Notes: generated by a model not told the origin, from the sequence alone. 64,000 bases of DNA from UBA7672 sp041166025 (GCA_041166025.1 JBEAMJ010000040.1:1-64000), one strand, 5' to 3'. Counted from the first letter of the stretch, positions 17,539-26,341 are shown. Translations and numbers: made by a program.

Positions 17539-18789
17539 ATGCAACGCAGACTTGCCTCCGCCTTTTCGATGGCGCTCGTCCTGGCCGCCTGCGGTCCGGA
17601 CTCCCAACCGGCGCCCGCGGCCCCCGCGATCCCCTCGGACTCGGTGCTCGCTCCCGCAATCCCCGTGGTGGCGCCGCTCGACTACATGCAGCCCGCTCAC
17701 TGGATCTGCCGTCCTGACGCAGTCGACGCGTGCGACGAAGTCGCGCCGGTCACACGCGTGATGGCGGACGGATCACTCGAGAAACTGGCGCCTGTCGCGG
17801 CAGGCGATCCGCCGGTGGATTGCTTCTACATCTACCCGACAATCTCGCGCGACCCATCCGGCAATTCAGACGCCACGACAGGCCTCGAAGAAAGGGAAGT
17901 CGTCCGCCAGCAGCTCTCGCATTTCGCGCCGGCCTGTCGTCTGTTTGCACCGGTCTACCGGCAGGTGACGCTGACCGCCCTGCGAAAGCTGCGCGCCGGC
18001 GAGGACATCGCGACAAATCGCGAAATGGCCTATGCCGATGTGAAGGCTGCCTGGCGCCACTACCTCGCCAATGACAGTCAGGGCCGAGGTGTCGTCCTCA
18101 TCGGCCACGATCAGGGCGCCGGCCTCCTCACCCGTCTCATCGCCGCGGAGATCGACGGCAGGCCGGAGCAGGGCAGGCTGGTCTCCGCCATCCTTCCCGG
18201 CGCCGATGTTGAGGTTCCGCAAGATGCAAACGTTGGCGGCTCGTTCGTCTCCATCCCGCTCTGCACCGGACCTGAGAGCACCGGCTGCATCATCGCCTGG
18301 TCGGCATTCCGCGTCGAAACGCCGCCGCCCGCCGACACCCTGTTCGGCCGCGCCGCCACCGCCGGCATGAAAGTGGCTTGCGTGAACCCAGCCGATCTCG
18401 ACGGTTCGGGGCAGCTCATGCCCGTTCTGCCGACAACGCCTGTCCTGTTCGAGGAGGTTGCCGATCCTGCCCCCTGGACAACGCTGCCTGAGGCCCCGCC
18501 GATCGACACCCCCTTCGTCGCCTTGCCGGGACTTCTTTCCGCCCAGTGCATCAACCGCGAGGGGGCCAGCTACCTGGCCGTCTCCGTCAACGCCGATCCG
18601 GCCGACCCACGTACCGACACGATAAATGGAGACATAACCGTGGACAATGCGGTGCGGCCCCAGTGGGGTCTCCATCTGTTCGACCTGCACCTCGTCACGG
18701 GCAACCTGCAGGCGATGGTCAGCCGGCAGTCAGCGAAGTGGCTTGAGCAACGCGCCGCAGCCGGGCAGCTGCCAACCGACCTTCAGTAG
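17539..18789 (+). CDS. DUF3089 lipoprotein, alpha/beta hydrolase fold
   Basis: A 416-residue protein with a lipoprotein leader (MALVLAACGPDSQPA). The region VDCFYIYPTISRDPSGNSD and the LFAPVYRQVTL and ADVKAAWRHYL segments match DUF3089, a family with an alpha/beta hydrolase fold. The place of the nucleophile elbow carries IGHDQGAGLL, which has Asp where most serine hydrolases have Ser, and the family commonly has a GH(S/D)QG motif, so catalysis is not certain. It is divergent from quinoprotein copy 2, sharing a 180-base promoter region. The substrate is unknown; envelope location is inferred from the leader. Confidence 0.8.
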   Translation: MQRRLASAFSMALVLAACGPDSQPAPAAPAIPSDSVLAPAIPVVAPLDYMQPAHWICRPDAVDACDEVAPVTRVMADGSLEKLAPVAAGDPPVDCFYIYPTISRDPSGNSDATTGLEEREVVRQQLSHFAPACRLFAPVYRQVTLTALRKLRAGEDIATNREMAYADVKAAWRHYLANDSQGRGVVLIGHDQGAGLLTRLIAAEIDGRPEQGRLVSAILPGADVEVPQDANVGGSFVSIPLCTGPESTGCIIAWSAFRVETPPPADTLFGRAATAGMKVACVNPADLDGSGQLMPVLPTTPVLFEEVADPAPWTTLPEAPPIDTPFVALPGLLSAQCINREGASYLAVSVNADPADPRTDTINGDITVDNAVRPQWGLHLFDLHLVTGNLQAMVSRQSAKWLEQRAAAGQLPTDLQ

Positions 18790-18817
18790 GCTGGCCAATC
18801 ACCCTATCTTCCCGTCC

Positions 18818-19402
18818 ATGACCGGGTGGACCATCAACGCCGCTGAACTGCGTATCCCACGCCGGTCGCGCTTTGCCGCGCACCGGATGGTGGTCATTGC
18901 AGATCCCTCGGGCCGCGCCGTTCGCCAGCTCAATGGCCTTGCATCGTGGTTTGACAACGAACTCCACGCCTGGCGCCACAAGCCGATCGGCTACCTGCCG
19001 ACCGACCGTTTGCGGGGTTACGACACCAAGACCCACCCACGCACCTTCATGCCGATCAACGGCGCCGTGTTGCCGGACTGGAACATTGCGCCGGCCATCG
19101 CCACTGGCGCCGCCCGTGTGCTCGCCGATGACCTTGATCGCGAAGGGGTTGAAGCCCGTCTCGCGCCGGCGCTCGATGCGCTTCGCCGCATCAATGCCCT
19201 CAGCAAGGGACCCGAGGGCGGGGCAGGGCTGCCTTACCCCTTCATGGGCTTCGGCCCCAACTCCAACTCCTTCTTTGCGACGATGCTGCGCGCGATGGGG
19301 TTCGCCGTCCCGACCTTTGCCAACGCGGCGTGGCTCGTGCCGGGGGCGAAGGGGCTGCTGCTGCCGGAGGACATATTGCCAGTGGTCGGCGAACGAACCT
19401 GA
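18818..19402 (+). CDS. Conserved protein of unknown function
   Basis: A 194-residue protein that I do not recognise. Visible features are a basic N-terminal part (RIPRRSRFAAHRMVVIAD), a segment with HPRTFMPINGAVLPDWN, and a conserved-looking YPFMGFGPNSNSFFATMLRAMG motif that leads into a short hydrophobic end. Asn-Ser-Asn next to a glycine turn suggests an active or binding site, but I cannot name it. The frame extends upstream into the DUF3089 gene; I chose the ATG 29 bases after that gene's stop. It is followed by a palindromic repeat and the ABC transporter. Confidence 0.6.
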   Translation: MTGWTINAAELRIPRRSRFAAHRMVVIADPSGRAVRQLNGLASWFDNELHAWRHKPIGYLPTDRLRGYDTKTHPRTFMPINGAVLPDWNIAPAIATGAARVLADDLDREGVEARLAPALDALRRINALSKGPEGGAGLPYPFMGFGPNSNSFFATMLRAMGFAVPTFANAAWLVPGAKGLLLPEDILPVVGERT

Positions 19403-19404
19403 TC

Positions 19405-19507
19405 TTGTCATCCCGGAAGCGCGCAGCGCTATCCGGGAACCATGCTGAGAGTGCGACGGTCTCGCGATGGGTCCCGGCTCTTCGCTTCGCTGCGGCCGGG
19501 ATGACAA
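19405..19507. repeat. Palindromic intergenic repeat with 12-base inverted ends
   Basis: The element begins TTGTCATCCCGG and ends with its exact reverse complement CCGGGATGACAA. Within it are a second CCGG/GGGAAC stretch and a GGTCCCGGCTC stretch, followed by CTTCGCTTCGCTGCGGCC. This is the look of the short dispersed palindromic elements (GC-rich, TCATCCCGG ends) common in intergenic spaces of alphaproteobacteria. It lies between the unknown gene and the ABC transporter start. Only one copy is visible in this window. Confidence 0.7.
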
Positions 19508-19583
19508 GCGGATTGTCTTGCCTTTCGGCCTGCAATCCCGGCATCAACCGACCGCGCCCTCCCCATTGGCGCCGGAGCGCCTA

Positions 19584-20249
19584 GTGAATCCCGCCCTTAT
19601 CCTCGACAAAGTCTACCTCACGCTTCCCGCCGCTTCCGGCCCGGTGGAAATCCTGAAGGGCGTGAGTTTCCGCGCTATGCCGGGTGAGAGCGTCGCGGTT
19701 GTCGGGCCGTCCGGCTCGGGCAAGTCCTCGCTTATCGCTGTCTCCACCGGCATCGAGCTGACGACGTCGGGCAGGGTCGAACTCCTTGGCGAAACGCTCA
19801 CCGGCAAGAGCGAGGATGCGCTCGCACGCCTGCGCCGCGGGCGCGTAAGCCTCGTCTTCCAGTCCTTCCATCTCCTTGGAACGATGAACGCTTTCGACAA
19901 TGTTCGCGCTCCGCTGGAGATCGCCGGCCTTGCCAATGTCGATGAACTCGCGCGCTCAGCGCTTGCTGCTGTCGGCCTCGCCACGCGCATGGGCCACTAC
20001 CCGGGCCAGTTGTCGGGTGGGGAACGCCAGCGCGTGGCGGTCGCGCGCGCCCTAGCGAGCAATCCCGCCATCGTCTTCGCAGATGAACCGACCGGAAATC
20101 TGGACCGCGCCACCGGCGCCCTGGTCGCCGATATGCTCTTCGCCATAGCCCGCGATCGTGGCGCGACATTGGTGGTGGTGACCCACGACATGGAGATCGC
20201 AAGACGCGCGGACCGCGTAGTGGAGATGAACGACGGGAGGGTCGTCTGA
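19584..20249 (+). CDS. ABC transporter ATPase (LolD/YbbA type)
   Basis: A 221-residue cytoplasmic ATPase of the LolD/MacB/YbbA class. Walker A is GPSGSGKSS (residues 41-49), the signature is QLSGGERQRVAVARAL, Walker B is IVFADEPTGNLD and the H-loop is VTHDMEIARRAD. The start is a GTG with GGAG seven bases upstream; the longer frame upstream runs through the palindromic repeat. It is coupled to the permease gene that follows, whose likely CTG start overlaps its stop. The pair is of the type that moves lipids or hydrophobic molecules out of the inner membrane. Confidence 0.9.
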   Translation: MNPALILDKVYLTLPAASGPVEILKGVSFRAMPGESVAVVGPSGSGKSSLIAVSTGIELTTSGRVELLGETLTGKSEDALARLRRGRVSLVFQSFHLLGTMNAFDNVRAPLEIAGLANVDELARSALAAVGLATRMGHYPGQLSGGERQRVAVARALASNPAIVFADEPTGNLDRATGALVADMLFAIARDRGATLVVVTHDMEIARRADRVVEMNDGRVV

Positions 20250-22765
20250 GCGCGCCCTGGCTCCGCATCGCCCTGCGCGAGCTTGCCGGCGGCGTGGCGG
20301 GCTTCTGGATATACCTCGCCTGTCTCGCGCTCGGCGCGTGGGCCATCGCGTCGGCGGGCTCGATCACAGACGCGCTGCAGGCTGGGCTGACGCAGCAATC
20401 GCGCGCGCTTCTCGGCGGCGACGCCGCAATCCAGATTTCGCAACGCGCTGCGACTGCGGACGAGCGCCGATGGCTCGACGAACGCGGAACCGTCAGCGAG
20501 GCGGCTCAGGTCGACCTCATGGCCCGCAATGGCGACAAGGTCGCGCAGGTCGATGTGCGCGGCATCGACGAAAGGTTCCCGCTTGTCGGCACGTTCACTT
20601 TCGATCGCGCCATCACGACCGCAGAAACGATCGCGCGTGCCGGCGATGCTTGGGGGGTCGCCGGCAGCGAGACGCTGGCGCGCGATCTCGGTGTCGCCGT
20701 AGGTGACCGCTTCACGCTCTCGGGCATCCCGGTCGAATTGCGCGCCATCCTCAAGCGTGAGCCCGACCGCATTGGCGAGCCCGGCCTGTTCGAGCCGCGC
20801 GTGATCATCGACATTGAAGCCTTGCGCGAAGCCGGCCAGATGCAACCCGGCGGCCTCTTCCGCACCGCCTATCGTATCCTGATCGATCCCGAACACGCAG
20901 CCACATTCGAAGCCGACCTGAACGCGCGCTGGGCATCCGAAGGCCTGCGCCATCGCGGCCCGGACGACGCCATCGACGGCCTGCGCGGCCTCATCGGCAT
21001 GCTGAACACCTTCATGACCGTGGTCGGCATCAGTTCGTTGATCGCCGGCGGCGTTGGCGTCAGCCAGGCGACATCCTCCTTCCTCGAAACCCGGCTCGAT
21101 TCGATTGCGGTGCTGAAGGCGCTCGGCGCCGATGGCGGGACGATCCGCGCGGCCTACGCCGTGCAGCTCGGCGTGCTTGCCGGCATCGGCGCTGCTGTCG
21201 GGATCGTCCTTGGCTCGCTCTCGCCCTGGGTCGTCAACGCCATTGCGGGCAGCGACATCCCGCTGCCTATGGTCCTAGGCGTCTACCCGCTTGCTCTCCT
21301 CAAGGCGCTGGTCCTCACCCTTCTCGCCGCCACCATCTTCGCCGCACCGCCGCTCGGCCGCGCGCGCGCCACGCCGCCGGCGGCCCTGTTCCGCCGTGAA
21401 AGCGGCGATGCGTCCCAGCGCACGCCACTCATCGAGCGCCTCGTTGCACTCGCTGCGGCTCTCCTTCTGGTCGCAATCGCAATGGCAGGATCGCAGCGGC
21501 CGCTTGTGGTGCTTGGCCTGCTGGTCGGCGCCGCGCTCGCCTATGTGATCCTGATTGGTGCGGCCATGCTGGTGAAACGGCTCGCACGTCGCGCCGCCCG
21601 GCATGCCCGCGGCAAACTGCGGCTCATCCTGTCCAACCTCGGCGGCCCCGGCTCCCTAGCGCCCATTGTTGCGCCCGCGCTGGGCCTCGGCCTCGGGCTG
21701 CTAACGCTGATCGTCGCGATCCAGTCCAACCTGCTTGGCCGGCTTACCGAAACCGCGCCGGCCGAGGCTCCGTCCGTCATCTTCCGCCAGATCGCCGAGC
21801 ACGACGCGGCGGCCTTCGACGCGCTCATGCGCGAGCAGGGCTTGGACACATCCGACCAGCTATCCTATCGCCGCGCGCCTGTCCTTCTCGGCCGCGTCAC
21901 CACGATCGACGGCGCGCCACTCGACGAGCAGTCCGTGCCGATTGAGGAGCGCTGGATCACACGCACCGAAACACCGATGACGATCCTTGCCAATCAGCCT
22001 GTGGAAGCGGTGTTGCTCCAGGGCCAGTGGTGGCCGACCGACCATACCGGCACGCCGCTTGTCTCGGTTGAGGAGGGCGTCGCCCAGGGTCTCGGGCTCA
22101 AGGTCGGCAGCCGCGTCGGCCTGCGCATCTTTCTCAAGGAGATCGAGGCGGAGGTCGCGTCCATCAGGAAAGTCGACTGGACCGGCTTCGGCGCCAACGT
22201 TGCCTTCATCCTGTCGCCCGGCGCCGTCACCGGCTTCAGCCCCGCCCACGCCGCGATTGTGCGCATTTCTCCCGACGTGGAGGAAGCGGTCGTGGCGGCA
22301 GTGGGCGAGCGGTTTCCGCGTGTGCTTGCCTTCCAGGTTCGCCGCACCCTCGAGACGGCCGTCGACCTGTTCGGACAGGTCTCGCTCGTCGTGACGTCGC
22401 TGGCGAGCGTTGTCCTTGCGGCCGGCGTGCTCGTCCTCTTTGGCGCCTTTGCAGCAGCTGCGCGGCGGCGTCGCCGCGAGTCGGCGCTGCTCAAGGTGTT
22501 TGGCGCGACGCGGCCAGCAATCCTGCTCTTCTACGCGTTCGAGTTCGCGCTTGCGGCAATGCTTGCTGTGGCGCTCGGCATCGGCTTTGGCGTGCTCGCG
22601 GCTCACCCGATTGTGATTCTACTGATCGAGACCGAGTGGCGTCTCGAATGGGCGCCGGTGCTCGCGATGGCTTTCATCACCGTGTTTGCCGCTGCGGCGG
22701 GAGGCGCGGCCGTGGGCTGGTCGACTTTGTCCCACCGCCCGGCGCGAGTATTGCGCTCGGCATGA
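20246..22765 (+). CDS. ABC transporter permease with two FtsX domains (YbbP type)
   Basis: A large permease with two FtsX-like membrane regions and two extracytoplasmic (MacB periplasmic-core-like) domains, as in YbbP. The first helix is near GFWIYLACLALGAWAIA. A three-helix block around LIGMLNTFMTVVGISSLIAGGVGVSQ to the AAPPLGRARATPP loop is the first FtsX domain, and the same pattern repeats at the C-terminus (LVVTSLASVVLAAGVLVLFGAF). The start is unclear: the first listed GTG lies at 20294, but the family begins with an amphipathic LRIALRELAGG helix, which is only included if translation begins upstream. CTG at 20246 has GGGAGG five bases before it and overlaps the ATPase stop as CTGA, so I take it as start. 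Confidence 0.85.
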   Translation: MSAPWLRIALRELAGGVAGFWIYLACLALGAWAIASAGSITDALQAGLTQQSRALLGGDAAIQISQRAATADERRWLDERGTVSEAAQVDLMARNGDKVAQVDVRGIDERFPLVGTFTFDRAITTAETIARAGDAWGVAGSETLARDLGVAVGDRFTLSGIPVELRAILKREPDRIGEPGLFEPRVIIDIEALREAGQMQPGGLFRTAYRILIDPEHAATFEADLNARWASEGLRHRGPDDAIDGLRGLIGMLNTFMTVVGISSLIAGGVGVSQATSSFLETRLDSIAVLKALGADGGTIRAAYAVQLGVLAGIGAAVGIVLGSLSPWVVNAIAGSDIPLPMVLGVYPLALLKALVLTLLAATIFAAPPLGRARATPPAALFRRESGDASQRTPLIERLVALAAALLLVAIAMAGSQRPLVVLGLLVGAALAYVILIGAAMLVKRLARRAARHARGKLRLILSNLGGPGSLAPIVAPALGLGLGLLTLIVAIQSNLLGRLTETAPAEAPSVIFRQIAEHDAAAFDALMREQGLDTSDQLSYRRAPVLLGRVTTIDGAPLDEQSVPIEERWITRTETPMTILANQPVEAVLLQGQWWPTDHTGTPLVSVEEGVAQGLGLKVGSRVGLRIFLKEIEAEVASIRKVDWTGFGANVAFILSPGAVTGFSPAHAAIVRISPDVEEAVVAAVGERFPRVLAFQVRRTLETAVDLFGQVSLVVTSLASVVLAAGVLVLFGAFAAAARRRRRESALLKVFGATRPAILLFYAFEFALAAMLAVALGIGFGVLAAHPIVILLIETEWRLEWAPVLAMAFITVFAAAAGGAAVGWSTLSHRPARVLRSA

Positions 22766-22897
22766 AGGTGGGTATGTTCCCGGTGCGTCAGCCCGACGCG
22801 ATGCCCTCGAAAAACCGCCCGCAGCTGTTTGTGGAGACGGTGACGGATACCCGTCATGTGGGCGTTGAGCAGATGGTTGGGCGAACGGGGAGGAGTC

Positions 22898-23845
22898 ATG
22901 AATAAGCTCGTGTCTGTAGTTGCGCTGTGTGCAGCGCTTGGCGCATGCCAGACGATGCCGATGGATGGGTCGAGCGCGTCCGCCGATTCATCGACTGCGA
23001 CCGCGTGGAAAGCCAAGCGCGGACCCGACGGCGTCCATCCGGACCTTAATGGTGTCTGGCGCGTGATGAACACCGCCAACTACAACATCGAAGCGCACCC
23101 GGCCTCCGCCGCGCTGCAGCTTCGTCCCGGTCCGTACGTGCCTGTGCCGGATGCGTCCGTCGTTGCGCTTGGCGCCATCGGCGCCGTGCCCGCCGGTATC
23201 GGCATCGTCCAGGGCGACGGGAAAATCCCGTACACCGCCGATGCTCTCGCCGTTCGCGACGCCAACCGCGCCAAGGCCGTCGAGCTTGATCCGGAGGTGA
23301 AGTGCTACCTGCCGGGCGTGCCGCGCGCCAACTATATGGACAAGCCTTTCCAGATCTTCCACTCGGACAAGGCCGTGTTCATCGCGTATGAATTCGCGGG
23401 CGCCGTCCGTAACATCTTCCTCGAAGAGCCGGATCCGGCCCCGGCCCAGTCCTGGATGGGCCAGTCCTACGGCCGCTGGGAGGGCGACACGTTCGTTGTC
23501 GAGGTGACCGATATGCTGCCGACGACCTGGCTTGATCGGTCGGGCAACATCAAGGGCGAAGACACCAAGATCGTCGAGCGCTGGACGCCGACCTCCGACT
23601 ACACCATGCGCTACGAGGCGGAGATCACCGATCCTTCCGTCTACACCAAGCCGTGGAAGATCGCTTTCAACCTCTACAAGGCCCAGGGCGAGGACGCCCA
23701 GCTCCAGCAGTTCAAGTGCGTCGAGTTCGTCGAGGAGCTGATGTACGGCCACCTGCGCAAAAACCCGCTGCCGGGTCCGGCACTGGAGCGTGCGAAGCGT
23801 GAAGCCGAAGAGCGCGCAGCCGAGGAGGCCGAGCTCGGCGAGTAA
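22898..23845 (+). CDS. Exported lipoprotein of the PDLNGVW family, unknown function
   Basis: A 315-residue lipoprotein: the leader runs to VVALCAALGAC. The mature part has a conserved opening HPDLNGVWRVMNTANYN, a central GKIPYTADALA and CYLPGVPRANYM, and W-rich blocks such as SYGRWEGDTFVVEVTDM and RYEAEITDPSVYTKPWK. These are typical of a large family of exported proteins often found with PQQ enzymes and DUF6152 genes. A distant relative lies at 62742-63758 in this window, sharing the PDL(N/Q)GVW start, GKIPYT/GRIPYTP and WEGD(T/V) motifs. The ATG follows GGGGAGGAG. The ending is Glu/Ala-rich. No biochemical role is known to me. Confidence 0.7.
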   Translation: MNKLVSVVALCAALGACQTMPMDGSSASADSSTATAWKAKRGPDGVHPDLNGVWRVMNTANYNIEAHPASAALQLRPGPYVPVPDASVVALGAIGAVPAGIGIVQGDGKIPYTADALAVRDANRAKAVELDPEVKCYLPGVPRANYMDKPFQIFHSDKAVFIAYEFAGAVRNIFLEEPDPAPAQSWMGQSYGRWEGDTFVVEVTDMLPTTWLDRSGNIKGEDTKIVERWTPTSDYTMRYEAEITDPSVYTKPWKIAFNLYKAQGEDAQLQQFKCVEFVEELMYGHLRKNPLPGPALERAKREAEERAAEEAELGE

Positions 23846-23879
23846 TGTGCGCCGCGGGGTGTTGAATATGTTGTGATAA

Positions 23880-23914
23880 CCGCGGCTGCCGGCGTCATTG
23901 GCAGGCAGCCGCGG
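23880..23914 (+). other. GC-rich stem-loop in the leader of the DUF6152 gene
   Basis: Arms CCGCGGCTGCC (23880-23890) and GGCAGCCGCGG (23904-23914) form a perfect 11-base stem with a 13-base loop, 35 bases after the stop of the lipoprotein gene. No run of T follows, so it is not a classical intrinsic terminator. It begins a 240-base GC-rich leader with further short stems, for example GACGG/CCGTC just before the DUF6152 ribosome binding site. It may stabilise or regulate the mRNA. Confidence 0.5.
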
Positions 23915-24121
23915 CTCATAACACAAGGGAATCCCGGTGGTTCGCGAGCGAACCCACGGGGGCGAGCCGGCCGGGGACCGGGCGCCGTGTGTGGGAAACC
24001 CTTGAGTACCGCGGCCTGCGGGATTAAAACGGGCGTAATTTCAGGGGCGCGGGCAGGACTGAGTCCCGCAGGCGCAGAGACAAGGTGGACGGCGGCATAC
24101 CGTCGGTTCTGGAGGAAGTAG

Positions 24122-24697
24122 ATGAAGAGCAAAGTTCGTCTGGTTGTCGCTGGGGCCGCTCTTGCCGCCCTGACCGCGGCAGGAGCAGGCACCGCCGCTT
24201 ACGCACACCACGCGTTCGCAGCCGAGTTCGACGCCAACCGTCCCGTTCTGCTGAAGGGTGCGGTTGATTTCGTCGAGTGGACGAACCCGCACACCTGGAT
24301 CCACATCACAGTCAACGACGTGAACAAGTTCGGCCAGCCGAAAGCGGGATCGACGCTGAACTGGGCGATCGAAGGCGGTACGCCCAACACCATCTTCCGC
24401 CTGCCTAACGCCGGCCAGGGCATGTCCGCCGCCGACCAAGCGAAGGCTCGTTCGGTCGCCATCCCGAAGGGCACGCAAGTTGTGGTCCGCGGCTACCAGT
24501 CGAAAGACACGGTCTGCTCGCGCAAGTGGGGCACGGGCGCCCAACTCAAGAACATCACCTGCAAGGCCAACGGTCGTGACGTGACCTTCCCGAACGGCTG
24601 CAAGCTGTTCGTCGGCGGCTCCTCGACGGGCGCTCCGAAGGACGGCGCAGACCAGGGCGCGCGGACGGATTGCACCGCCGCCTCGCCGCCGGCCTGA
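24122..24697 (+). CDS. DUF6152 exported protein
   Basis: A 191-residue exported protein. The signal peptide ends near AAYAHHAFAAEFD; the HHAFAAEFDANRPV start with mature-end histidines, and the VDFVEWTNPHTWIHI segment, identify the DUF6152 family. Four cysteines in the second half (CSRKWG, ITCKAN, NGCKLF, DCTAA) may form disulfides in the periplasm. The histidines at the mature N-terminus suggest metal binding, which is inference. The ATG is preceded by GGAGGAA at ideal spacing. A strong intrinsic terminator follows the gene. Genes of this family are often near exported PDLxGVW proteins, as here. Confidence 0.75.
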   Translation: MKSKVRLVVAGAALAALTAAGAGTAAYAHHAFAAEFDANRPVLLKGAVDFVEWTNPHTWIHITVNDVNKFGQPKAGSTLNWAIEGGTPNTIFRLPNAGQGMSAADQAKARSVAIPKGTQVVVRGYQSKDTVCSRKWGTGAQLKNITCKANGRDVTFPNGCKLFVGGSSTGAPKDGADQGARTDCTAASPPA

Positions 24698-24720
24698 TCT
24701 GAAGCAGAGCTGAAACTAGC

Positions 24721-24752
24721 AAGCCCGCCGTCCCACCGACGGCGGGCTTTTT
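24721..24752 (+). terminator. Rho-independent terminator after the DUF6152 gene
   Basis: A 12-base perfect stem, AAGCCCGCCGTC (24721-24732) paired with GACGGCGGGCTT (24738-24749), around a five-base loop. The stem runs into a TTTTT stretch. It lies 24 bases after the stop codon and closes the transcript that begins at or before 22898. Confidence 0.9.
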
Positions 24753-24812
24753 GCTGTTCATCAAAGTCCGCTTTGGCTACCTAGGTCGCCGCGATCACAC
24801 GGGGGCATTCCG

Positions 24813-25799
24813 ATGACAGCGCGCACGCTCCGCGAATTCCTGGCCGACCCTGTAGGCGATGGGAAAGCGGCGCCGCGCGATCTCGCCGTGCTTATCGAGG
24901 CCATCTCCGATTCGTGCCGCACCATCTCCTATCTCGTCTCGCGCGGTTCGCTGGCCGGCGTGCTGGGCTCGGCAGGCACCGGCAACGTCCAGGGCGAAGA
25001 GCAGAAGCAGCTCGATGTCCTGGCCAATGATGAGATGATGGCGATGGCGAAAGCGACGGGCGTCGTCGCAGCGGCTGCTTCCGAGGAGGAGGATGAGGCG
25101 CGAGCCATGACGGCCGGTGCGCCCTATCTCCTCCTGTTCGATCCGCTCGACGGCTCGTCCAACATCGACGTCAATGTCTCGATCGGCACGATCTTCTCGG
25201 TTTTGCCGGCCACCGCTGGCGAGGGCGCCGAGCCGTTTCTCCAGCCTGGGCATAACCAGGCCGCCGCCGGGTATTGCGTCTATGGACCGCAAACCACGCT
25301 GGTGCTCACGCTCGGATGCGGCGTCGTAGCCTTTACCATGGATCCGCCGACCGGGCAGTTCGTGCAGACGGGCGCAAACATCCGCATCCCGGAGAAGACC
25401 AGGGAGTTCGCCATCAACATGTCGAACATGCGCCACTGGGCCGAGCCTGTGCGCGCCTACATCGACGACTGTCTCGCCGGGGAGGCCGGCCCGCGGGGCA
25501 AGAACTTCAATATGCGCTGGATCGCCTCCATGGTGGCCGACGTCCACCGCGTTCTCACGCGCGGCGGCGTCTTCATGTATCCTTGGGACAAGCGCGAACC
25601 GACCAAGCCCGGCAAGCTCCGCCTGATGTACGAAGCCAACCCGATGTCGCTGCTGGTCGAGCAGGCCGGCGGCAAGTCCTTCGACGGCAAGCAGCGCATT
25701 CTCGACATCAGGCCTACCGGCCTCCACCAGCGTGTGTCGGTCATGCTGGGCTCGAAGGAAGAGGTCGAGGTGCTGGAGCAGAAGCACGCGCGGTCATGA
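24813..25799 (+). CDS. fbp: Fructose-1,6-bisphosphatase class 1
   Basis: Cytoplasmic gluconeogenic enzyme that removes the C1 phosphate from fructose-1,6-bisphosphate. The 328-residue protein has the metal- and phosphate-binding motif LFDPLDGSSNIDVNVSIGT near residue 110, GYCVYGPQTTLVLTLG, and the C-terminal RLMYEANPMSLLVEQAGG with GLHQRVSVMLGSKEEV. Length and motif order are those of class I FBPase. It starts 60 bases after the terminator, so it has its own promoter, and its stop overlaps the next gene start (ATGA). Confidence 0.96.
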   Translation: MTARTLREFLADPVGDGKAAPRDLAVLIEAISDSCRTISYLVSRGSLAGVLGSAGTGNVQGEEQKQLDVLANDEMMAMAKATGVVAAAASEEEDEARAMTAGAPYLLLFDPLDGSSNIDVNVSIGTIFSVLPATAGEGAEPFLQPGHNQAAAGYCVYGPQTTLVLTLGCGVVAFTMDPPTGQFVQTGANIRIPEKTREFAINMSNMRHWAEPVRAYIDDCLAGEAGPRGKNFNMRWIASMVADVHRVLTRGGVFMYPWDKREPTKPGKLRLMYEANPMSLLVEQAGGKSFDGKQRILDIRPTGLHQRVSVMLGSKEEVEVLEQKHARS

Positions 25800-26341
25800 A
25801 CGAGGCCGTCGCGCGGCGCAGCGTCTGGCGCATGTTCGGCCGCGCGTTTGTTGTCGCGTGGTTCCTGCTCGGCGGCATCGGTCATTTCGTGCTGACCGAC
25901 ATGTTCACCTCGATCGTGCCGCCCTTCGTGCCTTACCCACGCGGGATGGTTCTGTTCACCGGCGCTTGCGAGATCGCGGGCGCGCTCGCGCTGCTCTACA
26001 AGCCGCTGCGGCACATCGGGGGTTGGTGCATCATCGCGCTCACCGTCTGCGTCACGCCGGTCCATATCCAGATGCTGGTCGAGGCGGACAAGTACCGCGC
26101 GATCGGCGCCGCCGCACTTTGGGCGCGGTTGCTGTTCCAGCCAGTGCTGATCTGGATCATCTGGGCGAGCACGAAACGTGCGGCGAATTGGGTCCTGCGA
26201 AATCCACTGCGCGGTCCCGGTTACGAACCCCGCGCAGCCCTTGCGAACCGTTCCAGGGCCGCCATCGCATCGTCATGCGTGGCGGCGCTCGGCTGCTTTC
26301 GCGGCATCCGGTTCCACGCATCCAGCGCCGCGATCTTGTAG
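25796..26341 (+). CDS. DoxX-like membrane protein with an antisense-overlapping tail
   Basis: A 181-residue protein with four membrane helices in the first 130 residues (GRAFVVAWFLLGGIGHFVL, GMVLFTGACEIAGALALLY, CIIALTVCVTPVHIQM, RLLFQPVLIWIIWAS), matching DoxX-like/MauE-type membrane proteins. The ATG overlaps the fbp stop by four bases. After the last helix, the frame does not stop but continues for about 45 residues into the region antisense to the 3' end of sthA, giving a convergent overlap of 121 bases. The tail (from about ALANRSRAAIASS) is low-complexity and may be non-functional; an ancestral stop was probably lost. Confidence 0.7.
   Translation: MNEAVARRSVWRMFGRAFVVAWFLLGGIGHFVLTDMFTSIVPPFVPYPRGMVLFTGACEIAGALALLYKPLRHIGGWCIIALTVCVTPVHIQMLVEADKYRAIGAAALWARLLFQPVLIWIIWASTKRAANWVLRNPLRGPGYEPRAALANRSRAAIASSCVAALGCFRGIRFHASSAAIL

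Noticed and set aside
23921..24080. Possible cobalamin riboswitch (GGGAATCCCGGTG start)
   Set aside because: No B12 box and no matching downstream core; the gene it would control is not a cobalamin gene.
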